Below are positions 8,711 through 17,227 of a stretch of 54,005 nucleotides of DNA, one piece after another. The notes under the pieces were generated by a model. It was given only the letters and a program-made list of their open reading frames with translations. It was not told the DNA's origin and searched no databases. The stretch comes from Desulfothermus sp964427155 (GTDB lineage Bacteria > Desulfobacterota > Desulfovibrionia > Desulfovibrionales > Desulfothermaceae), in contig CAYRSC010000022.1 of assembly GCA_964427155.1 (NCBI GenBank), positions 1-54,005 on the forward strand, read 5' to 3'. Position numbers and translations under genes: made by a program. How positions within the stretch are numbered: the first letter of the stretch is position 1; each line of letters opens with the position of its first letter.

Positions 8711-9819
8711 GAAAAACACGGCTGCGGGTTGGCTTTACCACTGGGTCTGCCTCTGCTGCAGGGGCAAAGGCGGGGATTATATTTTTGATTAAGGGGAAAG
8801 TAGTAAAGGAGGTGGATATCCCTACTCCTGTGGGGAAGAGGCTTGTGATACCCATTGATTCTATTTGTGGTATATCTCCCCATAAGGCCGTGGTTAAAGT
8901 GATAAAGGATGGAGGAGACGATCCAGATGCTACTCATGGGGCGTGTATAAAGGTGATTGTGGAACTCATGAGGGAGGTTGCAGGGGAAAAAAGGATAGAT
9001 ATCAGGGGAGGAAGGGGGGTGGGGATAGTCACAAGGCGGGGGCTACCTGTTTCCATTGGAGAGCCAGCTATAAATCCTCATCCTCGCAGACAGATAATGG
9101 ACGCCGCACTAGAGGCCTTCAAAGAAGTGGATAGGGAGGACCTCAGGGTAAGGATAACCATAGAGGTGGAAGATGGGGAGAAGATAGCTAGAAAGACCCT
9201 TAATCCCCGGCTGGGTATATTGGGAGGTATTTCTATACTTGGGACCCGGGGAACGGTGATACCCTTTTCCGCCAGGGCATATAAGGATACCATCTCTCTT
9301 GCCATGCAGGTGGCCCGCGATAGCGGTGCGGAGTATGTTGGTCTCTCCACAGGGGGGAGAAGTGAGAGACTTTTGAGGGAGATGTTGGGCCACTGGCGAG
9401 AAGAGGCCTTTGTGCAGATAGCTGATTTTTTCAGATTTTCCATTGAGGAGGCCATTGCAAAGGGATTTAGGGGGGTATGTTTTAGTGTCTTCCCTGGAAA
9501 GTTGATAAAGATGGCCCAGGGACATCCCTATACCCATGCCAGAAAAAGTCGTATAGATTTTTCTCTCCTTTCCTCCTGGGCCAGGGAGAAAGGTATCTCC
9601 CCTGAGAGATGCCTTCTCATCTCCAGAGCAAATACTGCCAGGGAGGTCATGGAGATAATAAGGGAAGAGCCTTTAAGAGAGGTCTTTCTTGAGGATCTTA
9701 CATACAGGAGCTGGCGTGTGGCCCAGGGATTTGTGGGGGATGCAACTCTCTCCATTACCTACTATGTGTTTGACTATGATGAAAATTTTATCTTAAAGGT
9801 GGGAGATGAACACCTATGA
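8707..9819 (+). CDS. cbiD: Cobalt-precorrin-5B C1-methyltransferase
   Basis: A 370-residue CbiD, the C-1 methylase specific to the anaerobic, early-cobalt pathway. The diagnostic N-terminal GFTTGSASAAGAKAG is at 9-23, followed by DGGDDPDATHG, a glycine-rich GGRGVGIVTRRGLPV and GLSTGGRSE. Its presence, with cbiG, identifies the oxygen-independent route. The final 14 nt overlap the J-domain gene that follows. Confidence 0.92.
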   Translation: MRKTRLRVGFTTGSASAAGAKAGIIFLIKGKVVKEVDIPTPVGKRLVIPIDSICGISPHKAVVKVIKDGGDDPDATHGACIKVIVELMREVAGEKRIDIRGGRGVGIVTRRGLPVSIGEPAINPHPRRQIMDAALEAFKEVDREDLRVRITIEVEDGEKIARKTLNPRLGILGGISILGTRGTVIPFSARAYKDTISLAMQVARDSGAEYVGLSTGGRSERLLREMLGHWREEAFVQIADFFRFSIEEAIAKGFRGVCFSVFPGKLIKMAQGHPYTHARKSRIDFSLLSSWAREKGISPERCLLISRANTAREVMEIIREEPLREVFLEDLTYRSWRVAQGFVGDATLSITYYVFDYDENFILKVGDEHL

Positions 9820-10114
9820 AAAGATAAAAAGGGCCAGGGAGATACTGGGAATAGAAGAGGAGGCCTCTCTTTCAGAGATACGGGAGAGTTATCTGAGGCT
9901 CCTCAAGATGTGGCACCCTGACTCATCCCCTCCGTGCGAAAGGGGGAGGTGTGAGGAGAGGACCAGGGATATAATATGGGCATATAAGGTATTAAAGGAA
10001 TATTGCTATAGGTATCGTATCTCCTTTTCCCCCTCAGAGGTGGAGAAATATTTGAGCGATGAAGAATGGTGGAAAAACAGGTTTGGAGAGGGTCCCCTAT
10101 GGAATCAGGGATGA
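9806..10114 (+). CDS. Small J-domain (DnaJ-like) protein
   Basis: A 102-residue protein that is almost only a J domain: helix I (YEKIKRAREILGI), helix II, the invariant His37-Pro38-Asp39 loop (MWHPDSS), and helix III (RDIIWAYKVLKEY). The loop after HPD is long and contains two Cys (PPCERGRCEE). J domains stimulate DnaK ATPase. It overlaps cbiD at the start and cbiET at the end, so it is a true member of the corrinoid operon. Its client is unknown; delivery of a chaperone to a cobalamin enzyme is only a guess from position. Confidence 0.75.
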   Translation: MNTYEKIKRAREILGIEEEASLSEIRESYLRLLKMWHPDSSPPCERGRCEERTRDIIWAYKVLKEYCYRYRISFSPSEVEKYLSDEEWWKNRFGEGPLWNQG

Positions 10115-11343
10115 GGTGGAAGGCCCCTTTGGTGGTCATGGGTATGGGACAGTCCAAGGAAGATGTCCCCTCTTCCTATAGATCCATTTTGACAGGTGCA
10201 GATGTGGTGATAGGTGGAAGGAGGCTTCTTGCCCAGATGGGGGAGATGTCTGCGAGCAAGATGGTCCTTGCTCCTCCTCTATCATCCAGTATTTCCCTTA
10301 TAAAAGGACTTATAGAGGATGGGAAAAAGGTGGTGGTTTTGTGCGATGGAGACCCCCTCCTCTTTGGTCTTGGAAATAGGCTTGTGAGGGAATTTCCCCC
10401 TTCTTGTCTCTGGATACTCCCCAATGTCTCTATCCCCCAGAGGGCAGGTGCATATCTGGGAATTTCCGTGAAGGAGATGGAATTGGTCTCCCTCCACGGC
10501 AGAGAGGATGTATTCCCCTTGTTAAACTCCATTAGCAAGAACCAGTGGACAGGGGTATATACTGACCACATCCATTCCCCCTCTTTTATTGCAGGGCTTG
10601 TTTTAGATAAGGGCATATCTGGAGGGGATGTAAAGATGCATGTGTTTGAGCGTCTGGGATGGAAAGGAGAGTCTTATGAGGTGTATTTGCCTTCCCAATG
10701 CCTCAATAGGGCATTTAAGGAGCCAAATTTTGTTATACTGGAGCGCACCCCTTGGCCCCCTCCTGAGATGCCTCATCTGGGTATGGAAGAGGGGCTCTTT
10801 GTGTCTGACGGGGGACAGATAACCAAGAGTGAGGTGAGGAGCCTGTGTGTGGCCACCCTCTCTCCTCTGGATAACAAGGTAATATGGGACCTGGGGGCGG
10901 GATGTGGTTCAGTCTCTGTGGAGATTATGGCCATCTCCAATAATGCCAGGGTGTATGCAGTGGAAAAAGAGAAGACACGGGTGGAGATGATAAAAGAGAA
11001 CAGGAGACGTTTTGGACTCTATTCTCTGGAGGTGATATGGGGGGATATAATTGAGGTGATACCCTCTCTTCCCTCTCCCCATAGGATATTTATAGGGGGA
11101 GGTCTCTCAGATGGTATAGAGATACTGGAGATGGCATGGGAGAGGTTGTTGCAAGGTGGAAAGGTGGTGATCTCTCTGGTTCTCATGCAGACCCTCTATA
11201 GGTGTATGGAATTTTGTGAAAAAAGGGATATATCCTTTCAGGTAAAGGCCCTCCATCTGGATAGGGGAGAGCCCCTTGGAAGGGGGATGAGATTCGTCCC
11301 TTTGAATCCTGTAATAATCTTTAGCATGGAAAAGAAGGCATAG
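10099..11343 (+). CDS. cbiET: Bifunctional CbiE-CbiT (CobL-type) precorrin methyltransferase/decarboxylase
   Basis: A fusion of about 414 residues that methylates C-5 and C-15 and decarboxylates the C-12 acetate. The CbiE part (about 1-200) has VVMGMGQSKEDVP, VVVLCDGDPLLFGLG and the VSIPQRAGAYLG region. The CbiT part begins near residue 225 (ITKSEVRSL) and carries the SAM motif DLGAGCGSVSVE near 264. Starts at 10099 (GGAGAG upstream) and 10111 (ATGA overlap with the preceding stop) are both reasonable; 10066 looks too early. In other genomes cbiE and cbiT are often separate. Confidence 0.88.
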   Translation: MESGMRWKAPLVVMGMGQSKEDVPSSYRSILTGADVVIGGRRLLAQMGEMSASKMVLAPPLSSSISLIKGLIEDGKKVVVLCDGDPLLFGLGNRLVREFPPSCLWILPNVSIPQRAGAYLGISVKEMELVSLHGREDVFPLLNSISKNQWTGVYTDHIHSPSFIAGLVLDKGISGGDVKMHVFERLGWKGESYEVYLPSQCLNRAFKEPNFVILERTPWPPPEMPHLGMEEGLFVSDGGQITKSEVRSLCVATLSPLDNKVIWDLGAGCGSVSVEIMAISNNARVYAVEKEKTRVEMIKENRRRFGLYSLEVIWGDIIEVIPSLPSPHRIFIGGGLSDGIEILEMAWERLLQGGKVVISLVLMQTLYRCMEFCEKRDISFQVKALHLDRGEPLGRGMRFVPLNPVIIFSMEKKA

Positions 11344-11344
11344 G

Positions 11345-12115
11345 ATGAGTGGAAAGGTATATTTTATAGGCGCAGGTCCAGGAGAAGAAGAGCTTATTAC
11401 TGTTAAAGGGGCCAGGATACTCTCCAGGGTACCGCTGGTCATCTATGCAGGCTCATTGGTGCCTTATTCTCTGGTGAAAAAATACGTATCTGAGGATACG
11501 TGGATAATAGATTCTTCCTCTCTTACCCTGGAGGATACCCACCGACTCATTAAGCAGGCCACCTCTCTGGGAAGGGATGTGGCACGGGTTCATACAGGGG
11601 AACCATCCCTCTATGGGGCTATCCATGAACAAATAAGACTTCTGGAAAAAGATCACATTGAGTATGAGGTGATTCCAGGGGTTACTGCGGCCTTTGCCAC
11701 TGCCTGTAGGGTGGGGGTCTCTTTTACTGTACCCGAGAAGGTGCAATCCCTTATAATAACCCGTCTTGCAGGGAGGACCCCTATGCCACCAGGAGAGGAA
11801 CTCTCTTCCCTGGCCTCCCATAACACTGCCCTGGCAATATATCTTTCTGCCTCTTATGTGAAACAGATGCAGAAAACCCTGCTGGAGTCGGGATACCCAC
11901 CTGATACTATGGTGGTGGTGGGATATAGGGTGGGATGGGAGGATGAAAAGATAATATGTTCCTCCCTGAAAGAGGTGGATGTGGTGGTGGAGAGAGAAGA
12001 GATAAAGAGGCAGGCGGTGTTTCTCATCCTTCCAGAACAATCCCAAGAGACCTATTCCAGATTATATGACCCCTCTTTTTCCCATGGATTTAGAAAGGCG
12101 GAGGAAAGGGGATAG
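11345..12115 (+). CDS. cbiF: Cobalt-precorrin-4 C11-methyltransferase
   Basis: A 256-residue CbiF/CobM. SAM-binding VYFIGAGPGEEELITVKG at 5-22, then VIYAGSLVP, VARVHTGEPSLYGAIHEQ and YEVIPGVTAAFATA, all distinctive of the C-11 methylase. It starts 1 nt after the cbiET stop and is followed with no gap by cbiG. Confidence 0.93.
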   Translation: MSGKVYFIGAGPGEEELITVKGARILSRVPLVIYAGSLVPYSLVKKYVSEDTWIIDSSSLTLEDTHRLIKQATSLGRDVARVHTGEPSLYGAIHEQIRLLEKDHIEYEVIPGVTAAFATACRVGVSFTVPEKVQSLIITRLAGRTPMPPGEELSSLASHNTALAIYLSASYVKQMQKTLLESGYPPDTMVVVGYRVGWEDEKIICSSLKEVDVVVEREEIKRQAVFLILPEQSQETYSRLYDPSFSHGFRKAEERG

Positions 12116-13141
12116 ATGAGAGAGGGGATATATGCAGTATATGCATTTACCCCTAAGGGTGCCATGTTGGCCTCTTTGTTAAAGAAACATCTTTGTGCTG
12201 ACATCTTTTTGAAAGGAGAATGGAAGGATGCTCCTGTGGAGGGGTTTGCTTCCCTTTCCTCTCTCATATCCTCCACCTTTTTTAGATATCAGGGACATAT
12301 ATTTATATGTGCTACAGGGATAGTGGTAAGGAGCATTGCCCCTTTTTTAAGGGGAAAGCATCTGGACCCTGCAGTGGTTGTGGTGGATGAGGGTGGTACA
12401 TTCGCTATTAGTCTTATCTCTGGACATCTTGGAGGGGCAAATGAGTTGTGTAGAAAGGTTGCCTCTATTATTGGTGCAATTCCTGTAATCACTACTGCCA
12501 CAGATGTGGAGGGGATTGTTGCCATTGATGAGATGGCGAGGCGCTGTGGTCTAAGAGTGGTGAATGTCTCATTTATTAAAGAAATAAGCATGGCAATGTT
12601 GAGGGGAGAGGGCATTTATCTCCTTGATCCCCTAAATATGGTTAAAGGAGATAACTCCCATATCCCCTCTTGTTTAAAGCGGGTCTCCTCGGTTATTAAT
12701 GTCCCTGCTCATGCCCATGTGGTGGTGTGTGATTATAAGAAGAGGGAGGTGAAGGGCCTTGTGTTGTGTCCACCTGTCCTATATGTGGGAGTGGGGTGTA
12801 ATAGGGGGGTAGATGGAAAAGAGATATGCGATCTTATTTACCAGGTCTTTGAGGAGGAGGGTCTGTATGTTGAGGCCATTTCTGCTTTGGTTAGTACTGA
12901 AAAAAAGGCAAGGGAAGAGGGAATTTTTGAGGCCGCACGTCTCCTTGGGGTGAATGTGATCTTTGTCAAACATTCCCGTCTAAAGGGGGTGGTGGTGCCA
13001 AACCCTTCAGATGTGGTGAAGAGATATATGGGGGTAGATAGCGTATGCGAAGCAGCAGCACTAATAGTGGCAAGGGGACCACTTGTGGTGGAGAAGAGAA
13101 AAGGGAGAAATGTGACAGTGGCAGTGGCCCTTGCCTCTTGA
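12116..13141 (+). CDS. cbiG: Cobalt-precorrin-5A hydrolase CbiG
   Basis: A 341-residue CbiG, which opens the ring-A delta-lactone of cobalt-precorrin-5A. The central domain has CATGIVVRSIAPFLRGK, VVVDEGGTFAISLISGHLGGANEL and ITTATDVEGIVAIDE; the C-terminal domain has YVGVGCNRGV and ends with a usual CbiG C fold. It works between cbiF and cbiD and is restricted to the anaerobic pathway. Its end overlaps the beginning of cbiH. Confidence 0.92.
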   Translation: MREGIYAVYAFTPKGAMLASLLKKHLCADIFLKGEWKDAPVEGFASLSSLISSTFFRYQGHIFICATGIVVRSIAPFLRGKHLDPAVVVVDEGGTFAISLISGHLGGANELCRKVASIIGAIPVITTATDVEGIVAIDEMARRCGLRVVNVSFIKEISMAMLRGEGIYLLDPLNMVKGDNSHIPSCLKRVSSVINVPAHAHVVVCDYKKREVKGLVLCPPVLYVGVGCNRGVDGKEICDLIYQVFEEEGLYVEAISALVSTEKKAREEGIFEAARLLGVNVIFVKHSRLKGVVVPNPSDVVKRYMGVDSVCEAAALIVARGPLVVEKRKGRNVTVAVALAS

Positions 13142-13878
13142 AGGTGGTGGGAATAGGACCTGGAGCTCTCTCTCATATGAGCATTGAGGCCCATGAGGCC
13201 CTTGAGTGGGCCCAGGTGGTGGTGGGATATAAGACCTATATTTCTCTCATAGAGGGTCTCATTGAGGGTAAAAGGGTGATCTCCACAGGGATGAGGGGAG
13301 AGATAGACAGGTGTAAACAGGCCATTAAATCCGCTCTTGCAGGTGAAAGGACTGTGGTGGTGTGTAGCGGAGATTCAGGTATATATGGACTTTCAGGTCT
13401 TATTCTGGAACTGTTGGATAGGGATGGAGTTGTAGATAAGGTAACTGTGGAGATAATTCCTGGAATCCCCGCATTTGTTGCGGCATCATCTCTTTTAGGT
13501 GCACCCCTGATGCATGATTTTGTATGCATCAGTCTAAGTGACCTCCTCACTCCCTGGGATATTATAGAAGAGAGGATAAGGGCCGCTGGGAGAGGAGATT
13601 TCGTGGTGGTGTTGTATAATCCCAGATCCCGAAAGAGAAAATGGCAGCTTTCCAGGTGCCTTGAGATATTGAGAGAATATAGAGATGGGAGTACTGTGGT
13701 GGGTATTGTCCAAAACGCCATGAGGGAAGGAGAGAATACACATATTGTTCATCTGGGAGAGGTGGATGTAAACATGGTGGATATGTTCACCATCCTTATT
13801 GTGGGGAACTCCTCCACCTATGTGATAGGGAATAAGATGGTCACCTCCAGGGGATATATGGAAAAGTATGGGGGATAG
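13138..13878 (+). CDS. cbiH: Precorrin-3B / cobalt-factor III C17-methyltransferase
   Basis: About 246 residues of CbiH/CobJ, which methylates C-17 with ring contraction. VVGIGPGALSHM is the SAM loop; VVVCSGDSGIYGLSG, VEIIPGIPAFVAASSLLGAPLMHDF and VLYNPRSRKRKWQL are diagnostic. The start is uncertain: a TTG at 13138 overlaps the cbiG stop (TTGA) and gives the normal N terminus, while the ATG at 13045 would add 31 unlikely residues inside cbiG; there is no clear Shine-Dalgarno. Last gene of the operon. No cbiJ, cbiK/cbiX or cbiA is present here. Confidence 0.88.
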   Translation: MKVVGIGPGALSHMSIEAHEALEWAQVVVGYKTYISLIEGLIEGKRVISTGMRGEIDRCKQAIKSALAGERTVVVCSGDSGIYGLSGLILELLDRDGVVDKVTVEIIPGIPAFVAASSLLGAPLMHDFVCISLSDLLTPWDIIEERIRAAGRGDFVVVLYNPRSRKRKWQLSRCLEILREYRDGSTVVGIVQNAMREGENTHIVHLGEVDVNMVDMFTILIVGNSSTYVIGNKMVTSRGYMEKYGG

Positions 13879-13902
13879 GGGTATTGGTGGGGTGGTTTTT
13901 CA

Positions 13903-13931
13903 TTGACTAGAGAGTAGAAATCAGGTAGAGA
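13903..13931 (+). promoter_or_regulatory. Weak promoter candidate before rplS
   Basis: TTGACT at 13903-13908 with TAGAGA 17 nt later (13926-13931). The -35 is good and the -10 poor. It lies in the 106-nt gap between the cbi operon and rplS, where a promoter for the ribosomal gene group is expected. Confidence 0.3.
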
Positions 13932-13984
13932 GAACAGTCTTTGAGAAGTGTGTTTTTGTCTTTAGAAAAAATCTTTTTTAAGGA

Positions 13985-14344
13985 GTGGTGACCATGCAGG
14001 AGCTCATTAGAAAGATAGAACAGGATCACATGAGATATGATATACCAGAGTTCAGGGCAGGGGATACCATTAGTGTCCATGTGAGGTTGTTGGAAGGTGA
14101 TAAGGAGAGGATCCAGGTATTTAAGGGGACGGTTATCAGGGTGAGGGGAAGTGGCACCAACAGGACCTTTACCGTGAGAAAGATATCCGATGGCATTGGA
14201 GTGGAGAGGACATTTCCTCTACATTCTCCCTCTATTGAAAGAATAGAGGTAATAATGAGAGGTAAGGTGCGTCAGTCCAGGATTTACTATCTCAGAAAAT
14301 TAAAGGGCAAGGCCGCCCGCATAAAACCCAGGGACATGTATTGA
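13985..14344 (+). CDS. rplS: 50S ribosomal protein L19
   Basis: The product, about 116-119 residues, is a typical L19: FRAGDTISVHVRLLEGDKER, IQVFKGTVIRVRGSG, FTVRKISDGIGVERTFPLHSP and the basic end KAARIKPRD. It binds 23S rRNA at the subunit interface. AAGGAG lies upstream of the ATG at 13994 (the likelier start), with a GTG at 13985 also in frame. It is followed by rnhB and yraN, a common bacterial order, but rpsP-rimM-trmD are not upstream here. Confidence 0.95.
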   Translation: MVTMQELIRKIEQDHMRYDIPEFRAGDTISVHVRLLEGDKERIQVFKGTVIRVRGSGTNRTFTVRKISDGIGVERTFPLHSPSIERIEVIMRGKVRQSRIYYLRKLKGKAARIKPRDMY

Positions 14345-14351
14345 TAATCCT

Positions 14352-14954
14352 TTGTGGAAATCTAATAAGTTAAAATCTCTAACTGCAGGGATAGATGAGG
14401 CCGGTCGGGGATGCCTGGCCGGCCCAGTTGTGGCTGCAGCAGTTGTCCTCCCGGAGGAATATTCTCTTCCTTTTTTAAATGATTCCAAAAAACTTTCCCC
14501 TTCCAGAAGAGGGATTTTGGAGAGAGAGATAAAGGAGTGTGCCCATGCGTGGGCCATTGGGGTCTCATGGCCTAGAGAGATAGAGAAGGAGAATATCTTG
14601 AGGGCAACCCTCCTTGCCATGAGCAGGGCCTATAGACATTTGAAGGTGAAGTGCTCAAGGGTGTATGTAGATGGCATTCACTCTCCCCTGCTGGAGGGGG
14701 TGGAGGTCTTGTGTGTTAAGGGAGGCGATTGTCTTATCCCTGAGGTCTCTGCTGCCTCTATTCTGGCCAAGACCTTCAGGGATAGGCTAATGCAGGCCCT
14801 TGATAGGAGATATCCAGGATATGGCTTTGCAATTCACAAGGGCTATGCTACAAGATATCATCTGGAGAGGTTAAGGCTACTGGGGCCCTGTCCCATACAT
14901 CGCAGGACCTTTAAGGGTGTAAGGGAGTTTTTTATAAAGGAGTTGTCCCTGTGA
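14352..14954 (+). CDS. rnhB: Ribonuclease HII
   Basis: A 200-residue RNase HII that removes ribonucleotides from DNA-RNA hybrids. AGIDEAGRGCLAGPVVAAAV holds the catalytic Asp15-Glu16; the third acidic residue is in VYVDG (about 107), and SAASILAKTFRDRLM and GYATRYHLERL complete the family. Starts with TTG at 14352, 7 nt after rplS; no better start is in frame. Its stop overlaps the yraN start (GTGA). Confidence 0.92.
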   Translation: MWKSNKLKSLTAGIDEAGRGCLAGPVVAAAVVLPEEYSLPFLNDSKKLSPSRRGILEREIKECAHAWAIGVSWPREIEKENILRATLLAMSRAYRHLKVKCSRVYVDGIHSPLLEGVEVLCVKGGDCLIPEVSAASILAKTFRDRLMQALDRRYPGYGFAIHKGYATRYHLERLRLLGPCPIHRRTFKGVREFFIKELSL

Positions 14955-15352
14955 TTACCTCCTCTCAGATGGGAGAGTATTCAGAGGATGTGGCAGTGGA
15001 ATTTTTGAGAAAGGAAGGGTACGAGATCCTGGAGAGGAACTGGAGATGTAGACAGGGAGAGATAGATATAATCGCAAGGAAGGGGAGTCTCCTGGTCTTT
15101 GTGGAGGTGAGGAGTAAACGTTCTACTATCCTGGGTCATCCCCTCTGGAGCGTGGACAATAAAAAAAGGGCCAGGCTCCTTATGGCGGCCCGTTTGTATC
15201 TTTCCCGAAAGGGACTGTGGCACATGGGGGTTCGTTTTGATGTGATTGGGATTGTAGTTGGAGAAAAAGGGGTGGACATATCACATGAGCGAGATGTCTT
15301 CCAGGAAGGGGAAGCTCTGGGTGATAGCAACGCCTATTGGCAACCTTGGTGA
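14951..15352 (+). CDS. yraN: UPF0102 (YraN) putative endonuclease-fold protein
   Basis: A protein of about 127-133 residues of the YraN family. The PD-(D/E)XK-like core is visible as QGEIDIIARKGSLLVFVEVRSK. Start may be the GTG at 14951 (overlapping the rnhB stop) or the ATG at 14969. The family has no firmly assigned function. The last 20 or so residues are read from sequence that also encodes the start of rsmI, so the tail may be a by-product of the overlap. Confidence 0.85.
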   Translation: MITSSQMGEYSEDVAVEFLRKEGYEILERNWRCRQGEIDIIARKGSLLVFVEVRSKRSTILGHPLWSVDNKKRARLLMAARLYLSRKGLWHMGVRFDVIGIVVGEKGVDISHERDVFQEGEALGDSNAYWQPW

Positions 15353-16139
15353 CATCTCTTTAAGGGCCATTGATGCGCTTACCTCCTGTGAGGTGGTGGC
15401 AGCAGAAGACATAAAGAGTACTGTTAGGCTCCTTAAGCTCCTTGGGATAGAGGGGGAAAAGAGATATATTGATCTGGATCAGAGGTGTGAAGAGAGGCAT
15501 CTCCCTAGAATAATAGATATCCTGGAGCAGGGCTTAGATGTTGCATTGGTCTCTGAGGCTGGATCCCCCTGCATATCAGATCCCGGTTTTCTCCTCATAT
15601 CCCTCTGCAGGAAGATGTCTGTGGAGGTGGAGGTCTTGCCAGGTCCATGTGCGGCCATTGTGGCCCTCATCGCCAGTGGACTTCCCCCTGTACCCTTTAC
15701 CTTTCTGGGATTTATGCCCCGCAGAGATGGGGATAGGAGGAGACTCCTTGCTCCTCTCTCCTCCATAAAGAGTACAGTTATATTTTTTGAAAGGAAGTCT
15801 AGACTAAAGGATTCTCTCAGGGTGGCCTTTGAGGTCCTTGGAGATAGGGAGGCATGTATTGCCAGGGAACTCACAAAGCTTCATGAGGAGATTATACGCT
15901 TCCCATTAAGGGAATGGGATAGCATAGGGGAATTAAGGGGTGAGATAACTGTGGTGATCTCTCCTCCCAGAGGAGAGGGACAAAAGATGGATAGTGCATA
16001 TATAGAATCCATCCTCCGGCAGGAGTTGGAGGGGAATGCACCAATAAAGGAGGTAGTGGATAGGGTCTATAGGATGGGTGTTGGCTGGAACAAAAAATCT
16101 CTATATGCCCTGTGTGTAAAGATAAAGGGTATGCTGTAG
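15285..16139 (+). CDS. rsmI: 16S rRNA (cytidine1402-2'-O)-methyltransferase
   Basis: About 284 residues of RsmI, which methylates the ribose of C1402 in 16S rRNA. LWVIATPIGNLGDISLRA, EVVAAEDIKSTVRLL, VSEAGSPCISDPG, LPGPCAAIVALIASGLP and FLGFMPR are the family hallmarks. ATG at 15285 or 15294 would both give a normal N terminus; the former has GGTGG upstream. It overlaps the end of yraN by about 60 nt. Confidence 0.93.
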   Translation: MSEMSSRKGKLWVIATPIGNLGDISLRAIDALTSCEVVAAEDIKSTVRLLKLLGIEGEKRYIDLDQRCEERHLPRIIDILEQGLDVALVSEAGSPCISDPGFLLISLCRKMSVEVEVLPGPCAAIVALIASGLPPVPFTFLGFMPRRDGDRRRLLAPLSSIKSTVIFFERKSRLKDSLRVAFEVLGDREACIARELTKLHEEIIRFPLREWDSIGELRGEITVVISPPRGEGQKMDSAYIESILRQELEGNAPIKEVVDRVYRMGVGWNKKSLYALCVKIKGML

Positions 16140-16144
16140 TTCTT

Positions 16145-16891
16145 ATGAAAAAGGAAGTTCGGGTTTTACTGAGGTGTTTTTTCAGGAGTTATCTTATTGG
16201 GGCGGCCTATAATACCAAGGGCCTCCAGAACCTGGGTCTTTTATATGTGATGGAGCCAGGACTAAGGCTATTTTATAAAGACCATCCCAGGGGGTATATG
16301 GAGGCCAGGAAGAGGTATCTGGATCTGTATAATTCTCATCCATACTTTCTTCCTTTTCTGGTGGGATATTTTCTATTTTTGGAGTCTAGGATAGCCCAGG
16401 GACTTGTTGCCCCTGATGGCCTAAAGGCTGTGAAACAGACCTCCGCCTATACCCTCTCTGCCATTGGGGATTCCTTTTTTGGAGGATCCCTTTTCGTGTT
16501 TTGGTCCCTTGTGGAAGTCCTGTTTATCCTATATGGGATGCATTTTCTCGTCCTTTTATGGCCTATAATATTTTTCGTCCTTCTTCAGCTATTTCGTTTT
16601 TTCCTTTTCTGGCGGGGATGGAAGAGGGGACTTTCTTTCCTCCAGGGGTTAAAAGCCCTGGACCTGGTATCATGGTCTCACTGGATAAAGATCTTGAATG
16701 CCTTTCTCCTGGTATTGATATGGAAGAGGCTGTGTCTATTTTCTCCCTACCCCCACATATTACTCTTTTTCAGTGGAGGAATATGCCTGGGAATAATGGC
16801 ATTTGTGGGAAATCGCTATGACAGGGCGAGGGAATTTTTGGTAATTGGGGGAATAGTCTTTCTCATATTTTTTTATGGGTTTTGGGGATGA
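16145..16891 (+). CDS. PTS mannose-family IID-like membrane component
   Basis: About 248 residues with the layout of EIID of the mannose family: N-terminal RSYLIGAAYNTKGLQNLGLLYVM, then KRYLDLYNSHPYFLPFLVGYF, a conserved IGDSFFGGSLF, and four or more membrane segments in the C-terminal half. It precedes HPr and EI, supporting PTS membership. No IIA, IIB or IIC gene is visible in the window, so whether it transports sugar is unclear. A GTG at 16112 inside rsmI is an alternative start. Identification rests on the motif pattern, not on a search. Confidence 0.7.
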   Translation: MKKEVRVLLRCFFRSYLIGAAYNTKGLQNLGLLYVMEPGLRLFYKDHPRGYMEARKRYLDLYNSHPYFLPFLVGYFLFLESRIAQGLVAPDGLKAVKQTSAYTLSAIGDSFFGGSLFVFWSLVEVLFILYGMHFLVLLWPIIFFVLLQLFRFFLFWRGWKRGLSFLQGLKALDLVSWSHWIKILNAFLLVLIWKRLCLFSPYPHILLFFSGGICLGIMAFVGNRYDRAREFLVIGGIVFLIFFYGFWG

Positions 16892-16939
16892 GTTGAGGGA
16901 TAGAAACTAGGTAGGTGTATAGGTGCTGGAGATGGAGAT

Positions 16940-17224
16940 ATGGGAAACAGGGAGTTAGAAGTAAGCAGAGAGGTGATTATCCACAATCAACTGGGACTCC
17001 ATGCTAGACCTGCGGCCCTTCTTGCAAAGGAGGCCAGCAGGTATAAAAGTGAGATAAGGTTGGTAGTGGATGAGGTAGAGGTGGATGCAAAAAGTATTCT
17101 GGATATATTGACCCTGGCGGCCCCACAGGGCACCATAGTGAGAGTGGTGGCACGGGGAGAGGACGCACAAGAGGCAGTGGATGCCCTGGAGAAGATATTT
17201 TTAAATGGTTTTGGAGAGAAATGA
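16940..17224 (+). CDS. ptsH: Phosphocarrier protein HPr
   Basis: A 94-residue HPr. The phosphorylated His21 lies in LGLHARPAA, and AKSILDILTLAAPQG contains the serine (about 52) equivalent to the regulatory Ser46, so HPr kinase control is possible. GGAGAT precedes the ATG. It sits between the IID-like gene and EI, 3 nt before the latter. Confidence 0.95.
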   Translation: MGNRELEVSREVIIHNQLGLHARPAALLAKEASRYKSEIRLVVDEVEVDAKSILDILTLAAPQGTIVRVVARGEDAQEAVDALEKIFLNGFGEK

Positions 17225-17227
17225 GCC

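Noticed and set aside
13045..13137. Extended CbiH N terminus from the ATG at 13045
   Set aside because: It would overlap cbiG by 97 nt and adds 31 residues without CbiH character.
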